Positions 1 through 16,535 of a DNA stretch of 64,000 nucleotides are shown here, one piece after another. Numbering within the stretch: the stretch's first letter is position 1; the number at the start of each line of letters is the position of its first letter. Made by a program: the position numbers and the translations under genes. The DNA is from Glandiceps talaboti (taxonomy: Eukaryota > Hemichordata > Enteropneusta > Spengelidae): the NCBI RefSeq assembly GCF_964340395.1, contig NC_135559.1, positions 4,566,501-4,630,500 of the forward strand, in the 5' to 3' direction. The notes under the pieces are model-generated. The model was not told where the DNA came from and did not search any database. It worked only from the letters and a program-made list of their open reading frames with translations.

Positions 1-539
1 ATGTCACTGAAGGCATGGACATTGTATTAACATTAACACTATACTAGAATACTTAAATTAGTTTTACATGTGTATGTAACACCATACGGAAGTATTTTCA
101 CTTCAATAAAAGCTTATGAAGTCAGGTTGTGCCTCTTTATATGGCATAAATGTGTCTCTCTATGATATGTACATACATACCAACTACTCAATGTATTAGA
201 CTTTAATAGGGGGTCATAACCTCTCCTATTCAGATTCTTCTTTTTGTCACATCAAATCTTAAGGATATGTGTAGATGTGCACGCAATAACCTAACTGATA
301 CATAAAAGACTGGATATATACATTTGCACCAGCACATCAATAATAGCACTAAATTATTATACATGTAAATGCATGCATACACAGAAAATATTAAAACAAC
401 CATACTAATAAAAAGCAGTTTCACTTCCTCTATATTCATTTGGATCAGACATAATTAAAAACCTACAATTGTATTCAACACAATAATTAAACCCATCATT
501 AAATTCTTGTAGTATACATCATTGTACGCATCAATGTCC
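1..539. other. Non-coding, nothing recognised
   Basis: AT-rich sequence without a convincing coding frame, RNA gene or repeat. Confidence 0.5.
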
Positions 540-798
540 TGTAATTTCAGTGTAATAACATTTAGGATAATTATTGTTCCACATCATCATAACTGCAGTA
601 ACTGTATAACAGTTCTGCCCCATCCTAGTCCTTCTCTAGAATCGCTACATGGCCCATATACACTTTGCTGTAATTTCAGTGTAATGGTGACATTTAGGAT
701 AATTATTGTTCCACATCATCATAACTGCAGTAAATATAACAGTTCCGCTCCATCCAAGTCCTCCGCTAGAATCGCTACATGGCCCATATACACTTTGC
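540..798 (+). repeat. Two-copy tandem duplication, unit about 129 bp
   Basis: Copies 540-668 and 669-798 both run from TGTAATTTCAGTG through the CACATCATCATAACTGCAG stretch to CATGGCCCATATACACTTTG. Only scattered substitutions and small indels separate them, so the duplication is fairly recent. Confidence 0.9.
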
Positions 799-1113
799 TT
801 GTTTCATGACATGACAAATGAAATCAGAATATTGCATTCCTAAGAAACATGATCTCCAGATACTTATCAATTTGTGATTGATCAATGTTCCCTACCATTA
901 ATGTTATTAAAGGTTTCATCTTAACAAGGTATTCACAAGGGTCCTAACCACAACTACATGGTACTTACTTTTTTAAAAATCTATTTTTATCTATGTTCTA
1001 TTATTAGTGATTAGTTGTTCTTTGTAGTTCAGTTTATATTTGTTCTTTGTTTCATTTTATTGTACATTTAATAATACCCCCACCCCTATATATTATGATA
1101 TATGTATACTAAA

Positions 1114-1393
1114 CAGGGCTTGAAGTTAACTTTTTTCTTTGGTAGTCCTAGTGGGCTACCAGTTTCAGAAATTAGTAGCCTAAGGATTATGACCTGTAGT
1201 CCGATATTCCTGAACTGAAAACAGATCTTCCTATTGTATTATTAAAATACTTTCATGTCCATCTTCCAACCTCATCACATAATCAGTGGTAACCTGAGTG
1301 AGCTACCAGCTTCAAATTATGGTAGCTCTACCACAACAAGAATTGGTAGTCTGTGGGAGTGGGCATGCAGACTACTGTTAATTTTGAGCCCTG
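1114..1393. mobile_element. 280-bp non-autonomous TIR element with 5-bp TSD
   Basis: The left end CAGGGCTTGAAGTTAAC (1114-1130) and the right end GTTAATTTTGAGCCCTG (1377-1393) are inverted at 14 of 17 positions. CTAAA flanks both sides (1109-1113 and 1394-1398) as a target-site duplication. The interior has repeated GGTAG/CTACC motifs and no coding frame. CAGGG ends recall hAT elements, but those make 8-bp TSDs, so the superfamily is left open. Confidence 0.8.
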
Positions 1394-1398
1394 CTAAA

Positions 1399-4073
1399 TA
1401 AATAAATTAAACAATGCCAACTAAAGGTACAAGGTAAATCAATGGAAAGTTTTACCATACATTTTCAATTTCTGTTACACGAATTCCCAAACCATAGCAA
1501 AAACACTGTTGTCAAACCACCATGTTCACATGTCACAAGTCTGTATGATGTGTTTGTCCACCCTATCAGCCAATATTCACTAAGAGATGTCCATGCAGGC
1601 GGAAAAACACAATGGCCTTTAATACACTTGTAATCTAAATCATCACATACACAATAAAATTGTGTGTATCATGTGACTATGACTAGCACACAGTAACTTC
1701 CATGTGACTTTCTTGTCTACATATATTATATAACACAATAGAACTTGTCTACTTTGAGATACACAAAGTCATACAAAGCTGACAACTTGCCCCATGACTC
1801 AGACTGTCATTTTTACTTCCAAACAATCGGAGTAACCACACCAGAAATGGATCTACCTGTGTTTGACATAGCAGCCTTTACAACGATGTTAGATAATACT
1901 GGCTGCTACCCCGGTCTCTAAGTTAACTAACAGCTTACAATAGTTGAAGTTACGTGTTAAGAATTTATAAAGAATTCCTTTTTGTACCCTCATCAATGTA
2001 CTCAATAACATGTACTGAAAGCAAAACACACTCACTGCCCACACTATACTAACAAACCAACTGACCTGACAGTGACACCTAATGGTGATTTTTGATATAT
2101 TCCTTTCACTTTCTCAAACATACATAATCAGCGTGCCCTCTAAGCCAATTTGACATGCCACTGACACAGGTTATTAAACAGATATATGGAGTGGGTACAT
2201 GACTCAAAAAAGATACATGCATGTACAAAATGTATATGATAATCAGTGTGCCCTCCTAGCCAATTTGTTAAACCACTGAAGTATAGCAATTTCTTGTGAC
2301 CAACTAAGTTTGGTGTTACCCATATCTTCTACTGTGTCTTTACCCATATGAACCCTAGTTTACAGCAGTTTGATCCACAACAAAAATGATGTCTTTTCTT
2401 AGAGGGCATATTGATGATAGATTACACTGTACACCTGTTAGAGTCAGGGTCATCTTACTTTGGAGAATTTGCATAAAGGGTTGCATTCAATTCAATGAAC
2501 ACTGCATTACAATATAGCTGTTCAGTTCACTATCAACAGTTAAATGCAATCAGTAACCTTTGTTCTATTATTTTTAACTCTTTGTTCACATTCAAATTTG
2601 TACCATAATAGTTCTCCATACACCAACATGAGGACTACATGTTGATGATGTTCCAAATTAGGGCTATGGCGTATGGGTGGGACACACTATGTCAGGGTCA
2701 CAAATACAGTAAGCTGAAGGGCAAATAAATGTGAGTACGTATGGTACGTGTGCATGCATGAAGACAATGCACAGAACACTAGTAACACATGGAAAAAGAG
2801 ACACTTTCGTCATAAAGTAGTGTACGTTAATAATAAACAAAGGAACTCATCACCACGACGGCAAAAAAGAGACACGGCGATGGAACTTTGAAGAGAAACC
2901 AGAGAACAATTGATGCATGATCAGAAAAATACGGTATCACTATCAAACTGATACTGTGATAGTGATATTTGGCGGCCATGCTCATCGTGTTTTTTTATAT
3001 CATGTCTCAGCTTATGTAAATGTACTTTTCTGAAATTCATGTAGGACATGTAAGACACGTACGTGTATGGTTAAATTACTCTGTGAACGTAAGGTTTTCT
3101 AACACCACATTGAACCAATACTTTTATGCACAGCTTGACGACGTGTATATGATGATGATTTTTATCGGCTGTAAGTCATGGCTATCTTGACTCTTATATA
3201 TGGGTCTGATTGTTAATGTTTTCTACAGAACAAATATACCAGATAACAAATAAAAACGATCACTGAATGTATGCATGGCTAACCAAATATACGAAATGTT
3301 CTACATATTTTCCCGCGAACGACTGACGGTGTAAACAAACGTAAGCTTGATCAAAGTGAGATACCAGTTGCTACTTACACAACCAAAACATGCGATTAAA
3401 ATAGCTTTTTTCGAAAATATTCGCCACACTTTCATTAAAATTTTTTAACAGCTTACCTCCTCAGTAACTACAGGTACTACATGGATGCTAACTGTATTGA
3501 AACATGTCTCCAATATTGAAATGACCGACTTATTTTGGTTTCGTTAACACGTCGATGTGGAACAGTAGAATTTGCAATATGGCGTATTTGTTGAGGAAGT
3601 CTCGTGCAAATCTCGATCTCGGCTAAGGGCTGTCGTCATCAAGAGAAATACTATGTATGGGGGCGCCCTTCCAAGGTTTAACTTTTGCCAGAACGTTTGC
3701 TGATCAGTGTCTCGACCGACTGTTTCTTTGCGAAGCAGTCGCATTTGCAAACAGAGAGTCATGTATACATAGACACGTATGTGGTCAAGCTAAATTCTTT
3801 GTTGCAAAGGGAACACAGTCAACGAACTGCAAAGAGAAAGCATGAGCGTATTTTTTCCTTTTTCAGCCGTATTATCAAGTAACCTTACCTAGAACTCTCT
3901 TGCCGGGCTCTCTCTCTCTCTTCTTGTACTGTTCAGTGTAAACAGAAATGAAATATAAAAATATATTGGAGTGTCACAGTAATTACTAATGTTGCATATA
4001 TTTTCTCATTATCGTCTGCTTCACAGACACTTGTGACCCAAATGTTTACGAAGTATAATAAATAGTAATAATA
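1399..4073. other. Non-coding stretch with one small local repeat
   Basis: No gene is supported. A motif of about 29 bases (ATAATCAG-GTGCCCTC-TAGCCAATTTG) occurs at about 2125-2152 and again at 2239-2267, a diverged local duplication with a 115-bp offset. The rest is AT-rich and unremarkable. Confidence 0.5.
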
Positions 4074-4168
4074 AATACATACATACATACATACATACAT
4101 ACATACATACATACATACATACATACATACATACATACATACATACATACATACATACATACATACAT
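4074..4168 (+). repeat. (CATA)n microsatellite
   Basis: Uninterrupted tetranucleotide run of about 95 bp. Confidence 0.97.
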
Positions 4169-4687
4169 GGATGTGACAAACACAATGACAATAAAAACAA
4201 ACACTTAGTCATTTTTATCGGCGTCATTGAAACGCGAGATCAGTCATCTTATGTAATGAGAGAAGTGTTGACGTTTTCATTTGCAGTTAATTCAGTAAAT
4301 TGAAATTATTGTTCCCCAATTTCTAGATCTGCTCTATGTTTTGTGTAGAATTTAGTATACACAAAGACTGACCCAACTGTTAATAGTCGTGTCCAAATGT
4401 TTATCTGAATGGACATGCTCTAGTCATGACCAAAATGGACAATTCGCGTTAAATTGCCCAATTTATTTTGTAGAATTACAAGAAACATTTTCGTTTGGAA
4501 ACGAGTTAATAGATTAGAGTTGAAACTAGATAGCTTTTTAGACGACCATAATTTCATGTAACGTCACTCTACAAGCCTAAATTGCTTAAGTGTTTAAAAT
4601 GATCACAAACGCTGAAAACGTAAACGCCACACAAAATGTTGTAGCGTTAGAGAAACAGAAAAAGATGAACTTATATAGAGAGCAAAC

Positions 4688-5037
4688 ACACACACGCACA
4701 CGTACACACACACGCACGCACGCACGCACACACACACACACACACATTCATACATACATACATACATACATACATACATACATACATACATACATACATA
4801 CATACATACATACATACATAGTACATACATACATACATACATACATACATACATACATACATACATACATACATACATACATACATACATACATACATAC
4901 ATACATACATACATACATACATACATACATACATACATACATACATACATACATACATACATACATACATACATACATACATACATACATACATACATAC
5001 ATGCACACATACATACATACATACATACATACACACA
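4688..5037 (+). repeat. Compound (CA)n / (CATA)n microsatellite
   Basis: A CA/CGCA-rich lead (4688-4745) runs into about 290 bp of CATA repeats with few interruptions (a GTACATAC phase shift near 4820, GCACAC near 5003). The long open frames here are only repeat translations. Confidence 0.97.
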
Positions 5038-7531
5038 TGAGCGAGTTCCATCTATAGAGGAGGGAAAGGGGGTAGGGGCGAAGGGATATTATGACGTATG
5101 AGCGTATGTGCAGCGCATTGTTCTGTGCACGACGTACTTGATAGGAACGAAATATTAAACTTAGTTAATTCTGTAAGTTGTTTTGGTTCAAAGAAAGGCA
5201 TGAATGGTTTATAAGATTTAGTTGTCATCACGTGTAGGAGAAACAGTGAATATATTATGATGTAAAAGTAGGTACGCGTATTTTCATATAATGTGCGTTT
5301 AGTTTTGTTTTCCAGTGCCTACTACATACGGATAAACACCACAGTGTGTACATGGCGAAAACACCGTACATTGTACACACAACACTACTACCCACTAAAT
5401 TAAAACACAAGTCACATTCAATCAAACATCTATTACTTACATAATAAAGGTTTGTAATTCAATAAGGTCAAAATATATAACCCCCGATGTCTATGTTGAC
5501 TACATAAAAGTCTTATAGTTTCACAACATTACGGTTCTTTACAAGTCCTTGGGGTAAAACATAACCTGATTACAAAAAAAAAAGTATACAAAGAAATCAA
5601 CATACAATCGATAATACATATCACAATTTCTAGACAAAAAAATGAGGTGATCAAATCTTTCACTCTAGGCAATGAATGAGTTTCGTTAACGTTATTCTAC
5701 TTACTTTTTGTACGATTGAGATGATACAAAGAAATCAACATACAATCGATAATACATGCCACGATTTCTAGACCAAAAAAAATCGAAAAATCAAATCTTA
5801 ACATCACTCCTTATTGAAAATACAATTTTATTAAAAAACCCAGATGATATTATTTTTTGACGATATTTTTAAATCTATCTATTAGTGTATGGTAACAATT
5901 TAAAATGGATTTAAAAAACTGAATAAACTATAAACATATTGAAAAAAACGTTATGCATGGATTTCAGAATGTATGCATTTCATGAAATTTTAGATATGGT
6001 GACCCCCTTTTTTCTTTTCACATTTGAATTTATTGCTATAAACTCTATACACATGCAAATTTTCGTTTGGAACTGTGTTTAATATGGAACTAGTGGACCA
6101 ACAAGTTGCAGAGTTTATAAGTTTGGGGCGTAATATTTAAAAGACACTCGACGATGTATTGTACCTGTACTTGCTGAGTAATACTGAGCTATCGCTTGTA
6201 ATTCGACTGAACTCAAATCTGGTATTGAGATAATACTTATCAACGATCTGGTGAGATGATTTATGATACGTATAAATAAGACTGGGAAATTCATGTACAA
6301 AACAGTCAACTATTTTAATCATACCAGAAGATAATTGTCATTGAAGGTAATCATTGCCATTCAAATTATAGTATAATAATTTAGCCGAGATATTATACAA
6401 GTATTTTCACTTGAGTAAATAGCGTATAAAACCAGCTGCAGTATGTGTCGCTTTAAAGTGCATGCGTGTACATGTATGTACATATGTGTGTAGAAGGGAG
6501 TAATGTGGTGAAAGAGAGAAATAAAATCGGTCATTTACTTTACTTTCTCACTACTCCCAACCTGTCCTCTCTTTTTTCTCTATCCTGTCAATCTCTTCAG
6601 TTTTAGAGTTTCTAAATCGCTAGTCTCAAGCATATGTACTATAATGGCCCAGCTGTACCACAGTTTTTTTCCAGACTTTACAACCATGTGCATGACCACT
6701 GGAGAGACTAAACTTATCGAAGATGAGTGAAGATAACTGTAAGTAGCTCTAAAAATTCACGACATGACGCCACTCAGATTACAACGTATACAGGGTCCGA
6801 GGGCAACATACTCACAACTGTGAACCACGAATGGTTACTTAGCTATAGCAATATGACCGAACGAATAATTTGATTGGTTCCATAGAACTTGAACTGATTA
6901 TGTCTAATTGTAGTGTAAACCGTCTATTATATATATTTATTACAATTACCTATTATAGTATTAGTCTCCCAGTGAACATAAGATTGAACATGGCAAAGTA
7001 TTGACATAGTAATGACACAGACAAGTAAGAATGATAACCTTAAATATATACAGTCCTGTCCCCCCCCCCCTGAATAGTAGTTCGGTCTACCTGTAGCATT
7101 GAATTTGCATTATGTGACAGGATGCGGTTGTCAAAGTTTCACTCGTCTTTACACCACAGCGATAAAATGATACCAGATTGAATCGGCCTATCCCTGATTC
7201 GAAGTGACAATAAGCTTTCCATGACGACAATAATTATATATTTCATGGACTTTGGCTTCAAATGTCCCTGTATCTTCAAACACCATTGGACAATATCTCA
7301 TCTTTATTCCCATTTTCCTCTCACGTGGTCTCAATTGGCGATTTTCGCAAACGTTAACGGTATACTGCTTTTACCGTCTGACATCAAGTTGCAGCAATAC
7401 CTCCTGGCTCAGTGGTCAGAATATTTCAGTGAAAACACAACTCAACGTCATTAGTTCTCAAGTCTACAGATTGGTCCTTTTCAATCTCTTCATCGACAGC
7501 TAGGTGGCAGTAAAGAAGTTGAGGATCCAAA
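5038..7531. other. Non-coding, with one direct-repeat pair
   Basis: No gene is supported. Two copies of a 75-bp sequence, at 5586-5658 and 5724-5799, share ATACAAAGAAATCAACATAC, CAATCGATAATACAT and the CAAATCTT end, a diverged duplication 138 bp apart. A C-run lies near 7060. If exon 1a is real, its 5' UTR is in the last few hundred bases. Confidence 0.55.
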
Positions 7532-7534
7532 ATG
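7532..7534 (+). CDS. GUCY1B2: Candidate coding exon 1a (start codon only)
   Basis: Exon 2 begins with Tyr-Gly-Phe, and sGC beta chains classically start Met-Tyr-Gly-Phe. The upstream exon should therefore end exactly at an ATG with a phase-0 donor. Here CCAAAATG is followed directly by GTAAGT, an ideal donor, and the A at -3 fits a start context. The 5' UTR would lie upstream, within about 7200-7531, where no TATA box is evident. Intron 1 would be 31 kb. ATG followed by GT is a short motif and also occurs by chance (for example at 2741), so this is a candidate only. Confidence 0.35.
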
Positions 7535-7540
7535 GTAAGT

Positions 7541-8930
7541 TCTGTTCTCCTTTTTTCTTGAATATTGGAATACATTTTACTGATAAAATGAATACAGGAC
7601 TCACTTCCTTACACTGAAATTATATAAATATGTATTACGTAAGGATCTGTGTAAATAGTTTAACTCATGCGACGCATGTTAGTTTTAATTATATCGATCG
7701 ACCCAAATAGTTTGACTTGTCAAATATCAGTATCTTAATGTCAATTGTTTTTTAGCGGATGGAAGTAAGAACTATAATATTGCAAGTACATAAATGAAAT
7801 AAATAACTCAATTGCCAAATATGAACACAGTATATTTACGGGTTTTGTCATACCGACGATCGATATTAATCTGTTGAAATTGAGAATGACTATTTTGCTG
7901 TATAATATACGTATACAAAAATAATAAGCTCATCATGGTCAGACAGTATTTTCTGACTGCTCGGTTTTACACCCGAGATTTCTTTGATATACCTATTTTT
8001 GTGATATGTAATTTAAAATACTTAATTGTTGAACTGTAAGAAGTGATTATTGATCACCTATACGGCTCATTAAATGGATGTTTTCAGTCGGCGTGTCTTC
8101 TTTGTAAATATGTGTACACAAAAACCAATATGTCAGGTTGGTCGATTGTCCTGTAGAATTTGGTCGATATGGCAGAGATGTAGATATTTGTCTATATTGA
8201 ACTGGTAAGTTAGCATGCTGTCACCTATACTGTTATAGGATAGCAAGCTAATTAGGTATATTATAACTCGAATGTGCTCTTCAGTGCTATCAGATGTCCA
8301 CACCTGTTATTTAAAGGGACACAGTCTGAAACTTTCCAATTTCATGAAAAATAAATAAGTGTTGCACTTGTTGTACAATTATATGCACCACCTATAGTAG
8401 CACTTAAATTTCAAATGCCATAGCTAGGAGTATAGCGGTCCTGTCCAGATCACTTGATGTGCATTCTTTGTGTGGTGTACAATCGTCATGGTTCCCGTGG
8501 TTATCGGTACTAAACATAATGTAATCAAAACAGTAGTGTAATTTATTGTATATCAAGTTTTGAAAATATAAAGGATCTTTTCCAGTAAAACATGAGAATA
8601 AAAACAGCTATAAACTATCAATCACATGGCACATACAAACTGTTACTCTATGACGGCTATACGTTTTATTTGAATTGCACAGACATGTTTATCTAGAACA
8701 TGGCAACATTTGTCCTGTCGTTAACCCGTTACGTTATCATGATCTAGAGCACATGAATTAGCATTTACAACTAAATGGGCATTTTATCAAACTGTAAAAT
8801 GGGCTGATATCGAAGATAATTATTTTTTATTTTGCAGTATACTTTTAACAAACGAGGCAAAAGTCTTTTTTTTTGCGATAGTGTAATACGGTCATAGTAC
8901 TTCACAGACAGATACATAACATAGATGGAT
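7541..8930. other. Non-coding (candidate intron 1)
   Basis: AT-rich, no coding frame with splice support. Nothing else is recognised. Confidence 0.5.
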
Positions 8931-9200
<270 letters not shown>

Positions 9201-10475
9201 ATTAATACTATTTGTGTAAAATAAGAACACATCATTAACATTTCTATTCAGCTGTCATGAGAGAATATTCATTGATAATGTGGATTTTCGATGGAAAGCA
9301 CATTGATGACTCTAACACATAAAGTAGCTCACATGAAATTAATACAATAACGACGTTTGACCATACTGAGACGTTCACGGCAGACATGAACTCTCTTCAA
9401 CCATTTATCTTCATAACTACATAGTTGATTGGCAAGAGAAATTACCGGGATAGCAATATAACTGTGGTAATCGACTGACATAATAATTCGACGGTATTTG
9501 ATTCGATACATGGTAGTTTAATTCCAAATTATATTTAATAGCAGTTGTTACCAGCTTCTCTTTACAGTAAAGTGCAACGTACGTCACATACTTGTGCTAT
9601 GTTTTTATCATTTTAGAACGTTTGCAAATTTGAGGGACGCTGATAGGATTTTATAACCAGGCTATCATCTTACATGCTTCACCAAGTACAACGATATCGA
9701 TGTAAAATAAGTTGAAGCTAAGACTAGAAATACTAGAAATACTCTTCTTTCAGTCCTGGAAAATACAAGTGGCTTAAGGGCCTTTCCATTTTGAGAGCAA
9801 GACAAGAAGTGGTAAATTAAGGCACTAATTAGGGAATTATACCATAATTGTACCTGCGCAGGCACGATTTATTAAAACAGGGAAAGGTATTGACAACTTT
9901 GTCCAGGAAAAAACATAATATTCCCAGAAGTATTAATTTATAAAATACATTGTGATGATATATTATTACATGGTACAAGGAAAGAAGACAAGTTACTAAC
10001 TGAGTCTTGAATGGTACAAGGAAAAAGGGATTCGAGGTAGTTGACTAGCTACTGAGTTGTAACTGTTACGTCTCATATTTCGTACATCCCAAAACGAATT
10101 ACATAGACACTCGTTAACGTTTTCACAATGTTGAACGACCATGGTATAAATAGCTTGCATTTCATTTACTACAAGTTTTTTTTTATCTTTCTATTTCATA
10201 GTACCGAATTACCAACAGTCATGTTCGATACAAAATCTAGATCAGTCATTTCAATGTTTGTTCCCTGCTCAATTACCGTGTCTTGTAATACCTATGTTCT
10301 TCTTTTTAAAACACAAACAAATTTGTCTGAAGTCTATTGGAAGAAGCAATCAACACATGTCTTTCCGTTTAAAGAAACACGTTAAGCTTACATTATGAGA
10401 TATTTGAGTGCAAGATTATTAAAGGAATGTTGCACGGAACTTGATTCCATAACTCTACAACTATAATGGATAGCT
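9201..10475. other. Non-coding, nothing recognised
   Basis: No gene or clear repeat. Short open frames lack homology and splice support. Confidence 0.45.
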
Positions 10476-10600
10476 TGTATGTATGTATGTATGTATGTAT
10501 GTATGTATGTATGTATGTATGTATGTATGTATGTATGTATGTATGCATGTAACTATGTATGTATGTATGTATGTATGTATGTATGTATGTATGTGTGTAT
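10476..10600 (+). repeat. (TATG)n microsatellite
   Basis: About 125 bp of GTAT repeats with one interruption near 10545. Confidence 0.97.
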
Positions 10601-12584
10601 TCATATGAGATTATAAAAGTCCCCCATTACATTATTAGGAATGTAAGCTTCCGATTTTATTCGTGACAAAGTGCGTCCAAACACTCTGCGACCACTGAAA
10701 ACCGTACAGTGGGTTCCTGATTGAGTTACGACTGCAGTCTCAGAGTTGTATACAGTTTGTCACTGTTTGATGCTGTGCATCCAAGGCGACCTAATTGAGT
10801 CATGGTAAGCCTCTAGTGATAAAAACCTTCTACACAAAAAGAAACTTTTCGTTGCTGTGGTGACGATCCTGTTACAATGCTTTTAATAGCAATTATAGTA
10901 TTAGGTAATTAGTATAGCATACAGTATTATCAATGAGAAAAATTATTTTTTAATAGCCATTAAACTTTAAAATGTCCTCCGAATACTTTGATTTACCCTA
11001 AGCTAGTTATATCGAGATTTATACAAATTATGGAAATAGCAAATCTTGCTTGTACGGTTAGTTGAAGACACAGTGTGGAAAAATTATCAGTCTATATCCA
11101 GACTTCATAGAGAATAGTGTTCATATTTGCCAATACGATGTTGTTTGCCTACAAAGCAATTTAGTGTTGAAATTCTGCAACTATGTAGTTGTCTGTAGAG
11201 TTCACTTTCTGTGTGGTATTACATACAAAGTAGAACTGTTACAGCAGGCATTGATCCTAATAATGCAGTACAGGAATATCCACAAAACGTGTCAATGTAT
11301 TCCTACCAGTATTATAGATAAGATGTTATACTAATTGCCTATTGTAATTCAAGTGTTGCATTCGTTGATTCACATCTCCCCTCCACTGTCTATGGTTGAT
11401 TCAAGTGAATCCTCAGTGGACGAACACTTTGAAAGCTAAATATATTTACTATCATCAAGGACTCGTTGAATAAAAAATGATCTTAGTTTGTTCACCTGTA
11501 TGTACAACAGAGGACCCTCCGCAAAAATTAAAGAGAAGCTTCGGCCAAAGAAACAGATTTACATGCTGGCTAACTGTGTTGTAAGTTTTGTCAAAATTAC
11601 ACACCTCAGGGGATGTATTGGCGATATAGTTATAATTATTATATCGAAGGTCACATAGTTTACAAAAATGGTAATTTTAAGATGTTTTGCATTGACGGTT
11701 ACATGTACACATTTTATTACGTATTAACAATATTGGATAGGTGGATATAGATAAAACCTAACGTTTTGATGAGGGTGAGGTTTTTTTTTTTTTTGTTTCT
11801 CATCTCCAATGGAATAGTCAGGCGGGTCGGGCGGGCGAAATAAAAAAAAAAAGGGGTGCAAGAAAAAAAAATGTATTTTTTCAGTTCTATTCTCTGTCCT
11901 TTCTGTCCTGTTAGTCTCTATACAACTTCATTTCTCTTCTCTTTATTGAATTCCTTGTTACAAGTCTCTTTCCTTCATTTTAGCAAGGTTGACAAGTCTG
12001 TAGAACAACTTTGTAAGAAGATGATTAAATACTTATCATCCTGATGGGTGTATATCTGTAGCCATGAACTATTGTGTGATTTTATCAGGAGTACTAATAC
12101 ATTCGTCCTATTAATCAAAGTGGCATGGTGCTAGATGAATTTTCATTTATATAAACCATTACTTCTATGAAACATTTTTCTTCAGTGTGAACTTGTCAAA
12201 ATAATCCACCAGATAACATGTAAACATTTCTAGAACTCAGAACCCCTTTGGGATTTACCGTTTAAAAGTAATTAAAAGTAATAAATGTAAACATCGGAAT
12301 GTCTTCAAAGGTCATGCATGTCATGGGCCATGAAACGCTATGGAGTCGGTCATTTCCCTGATAATACAACTGATTTAAAGCTAAAAACTGGTCAAGAAAT
12401 TAGGAATGCAGTATGACTTTTACCAATTTTAAGCATAATTTTGAAAATGATGGAAATATTCTGAGCTATTATTACATTGCAGCAAAATGTACCGCGTGAC
12501 AGTATTAATTTTGAGCCCTGTCCCTCATCAAACCTCAACGGCTTCTGCCATGATGAAAGACACATGCAGCTCTGACGTAACAAA
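10601..12584. other. Non-coding, with a TIR relic
   Basis: No gene is supported. A 16-base match, TTAATTTTGAGCCCTG at 12505-12520, is identical to the right end of the TIR element at 1114-1393 and may be a decayed or solo end. A T-run and a GGTCGGGCGGGCG stretch at 11780-11840 resemble the GGTCGGTCGG motif seen at 14590 and 26090. Confidence 0.45.
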
Positions 12585-12626
12585 GGGGTTGGGTGGGTGG
12601 GTGGGTGGGTGAGAGGGGGGGGGGGT
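12585..12626 (+). repeat. G-rich tract with quadruplex potential
   Basis: GGGG, then GGGT repeats, then an uninterrupted G-run. Many runs of three or more G are spaced by one or two bases. Confidence 0.85.
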
Positions 12627-12768
12627 TAGACGGCGGTGTTCTGCCAAGGTTTCCAACAAGTGGGGACACAGGCCCCTTGGTTCCAAAAAGTGGTGTCATT
12701 TGACAGGGAGTGGGGTCAATTATTATTGTCTATGAAATATTCATATAAATTATCTCAGACCACTATTG

Positions 12769-12871
12769 TGAGTATCAATCTGCTAAGACAGTGCTCTATA
12801 CCGCAGTGGCAAAGCGCAATTATTGCGCTCTGCCACTGCGGTGGAGCACTGTCTTAGCAGATTGATACTCA
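12769..12871. repeat. 103-bp near-perfect palindrome
   Basis: The left arm starts TGAGTATCAATCTGCTAAGA and the right arm ends with its complement. The arms are about 50 bases with a 2-base indel and one mismatch around an AATT centre. A further copy of the right arm stands at 13090-13138, so the palindrome is part of a larger mobile-element unit. Confidence 0.9.
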
Positions 12872-12944
12872 TCGAGTTACATACGCTCCTCCTCCAAGTC
12901 GAGCACTCTACTCAACCAGCTACCAGACCCAGAATGGAACAGCC

Positions 12945-12948
<4 letters not shown>

Positions 12949-13021
<73 letters not shown>
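12949..13021. repeat. (AT)n microsatellite
   Basis: Perfect AT dinucleotide run of about 72 bp inside the repeat unit. Confidence 0.97.
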
Positions 13022-13025
<4 letters not shown>

Positions 13026-13058
13026 GATGATCGCACTATGCGTGAAACTCCGAGTTAC
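13021..13058 (+). ncRNA. Candidate hammerhead ribozyme 1
   Basis: CUGAUGA (13024-13030) is followed by a stem II hairpin, CGCA (13032-13035) with UGCG (13039-13042), then GAAA (13044-13047), then a short stem III, ACU (13047-13049) with AGU (13053-13055). U13056 would be the base before cleavage (GUU). This is the order of a type I hammerhead with a minimal stem III. Stem I shows only two pairs next to the core because an (AT)n tract adjoins it, so activity is uncertain. Confidence 0.5.
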
Positions 13059-13141
13059 AACCAAGAAAGAGTTCCAGTACTACCAAAACGCTCTGCCACT
13101 GCGGTATAGAGCACTGTCTTAGCAGATTGATACTCACCGAG

Positions 13142-16440
<3,299 letters not shown>

Positions 16441-16442
16441 GC

Positions 16443-16535
16443 TTACTTTACTTTACTTTACTTTACTTTACTTTACTTTACTTTACTTTACTTTACTTTA
16501 CTTTACTTTACTTTACTTACTTTACTTTACTTTAC
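16443..16535 (+). repeat. (CTTTA)n microsatellite
   Basis: About 93 bp of the pentanucleotide with one short unit near 16518. Confidence 0.97.

Noticed and set aside
2741-2749. Another ATG followed by GTACGT
   Set aside because: Same short motif as candidate exon 1b but with a poorer start context. It shows how easily the motif arises by chance.
4590-5057. Long open frames of IHTY or YVCM repeats
   Set aside because: They are translations of (CATA)n. The same applies at 3933-4227, 21134-21492, 39175-39449 and 56163-56593.
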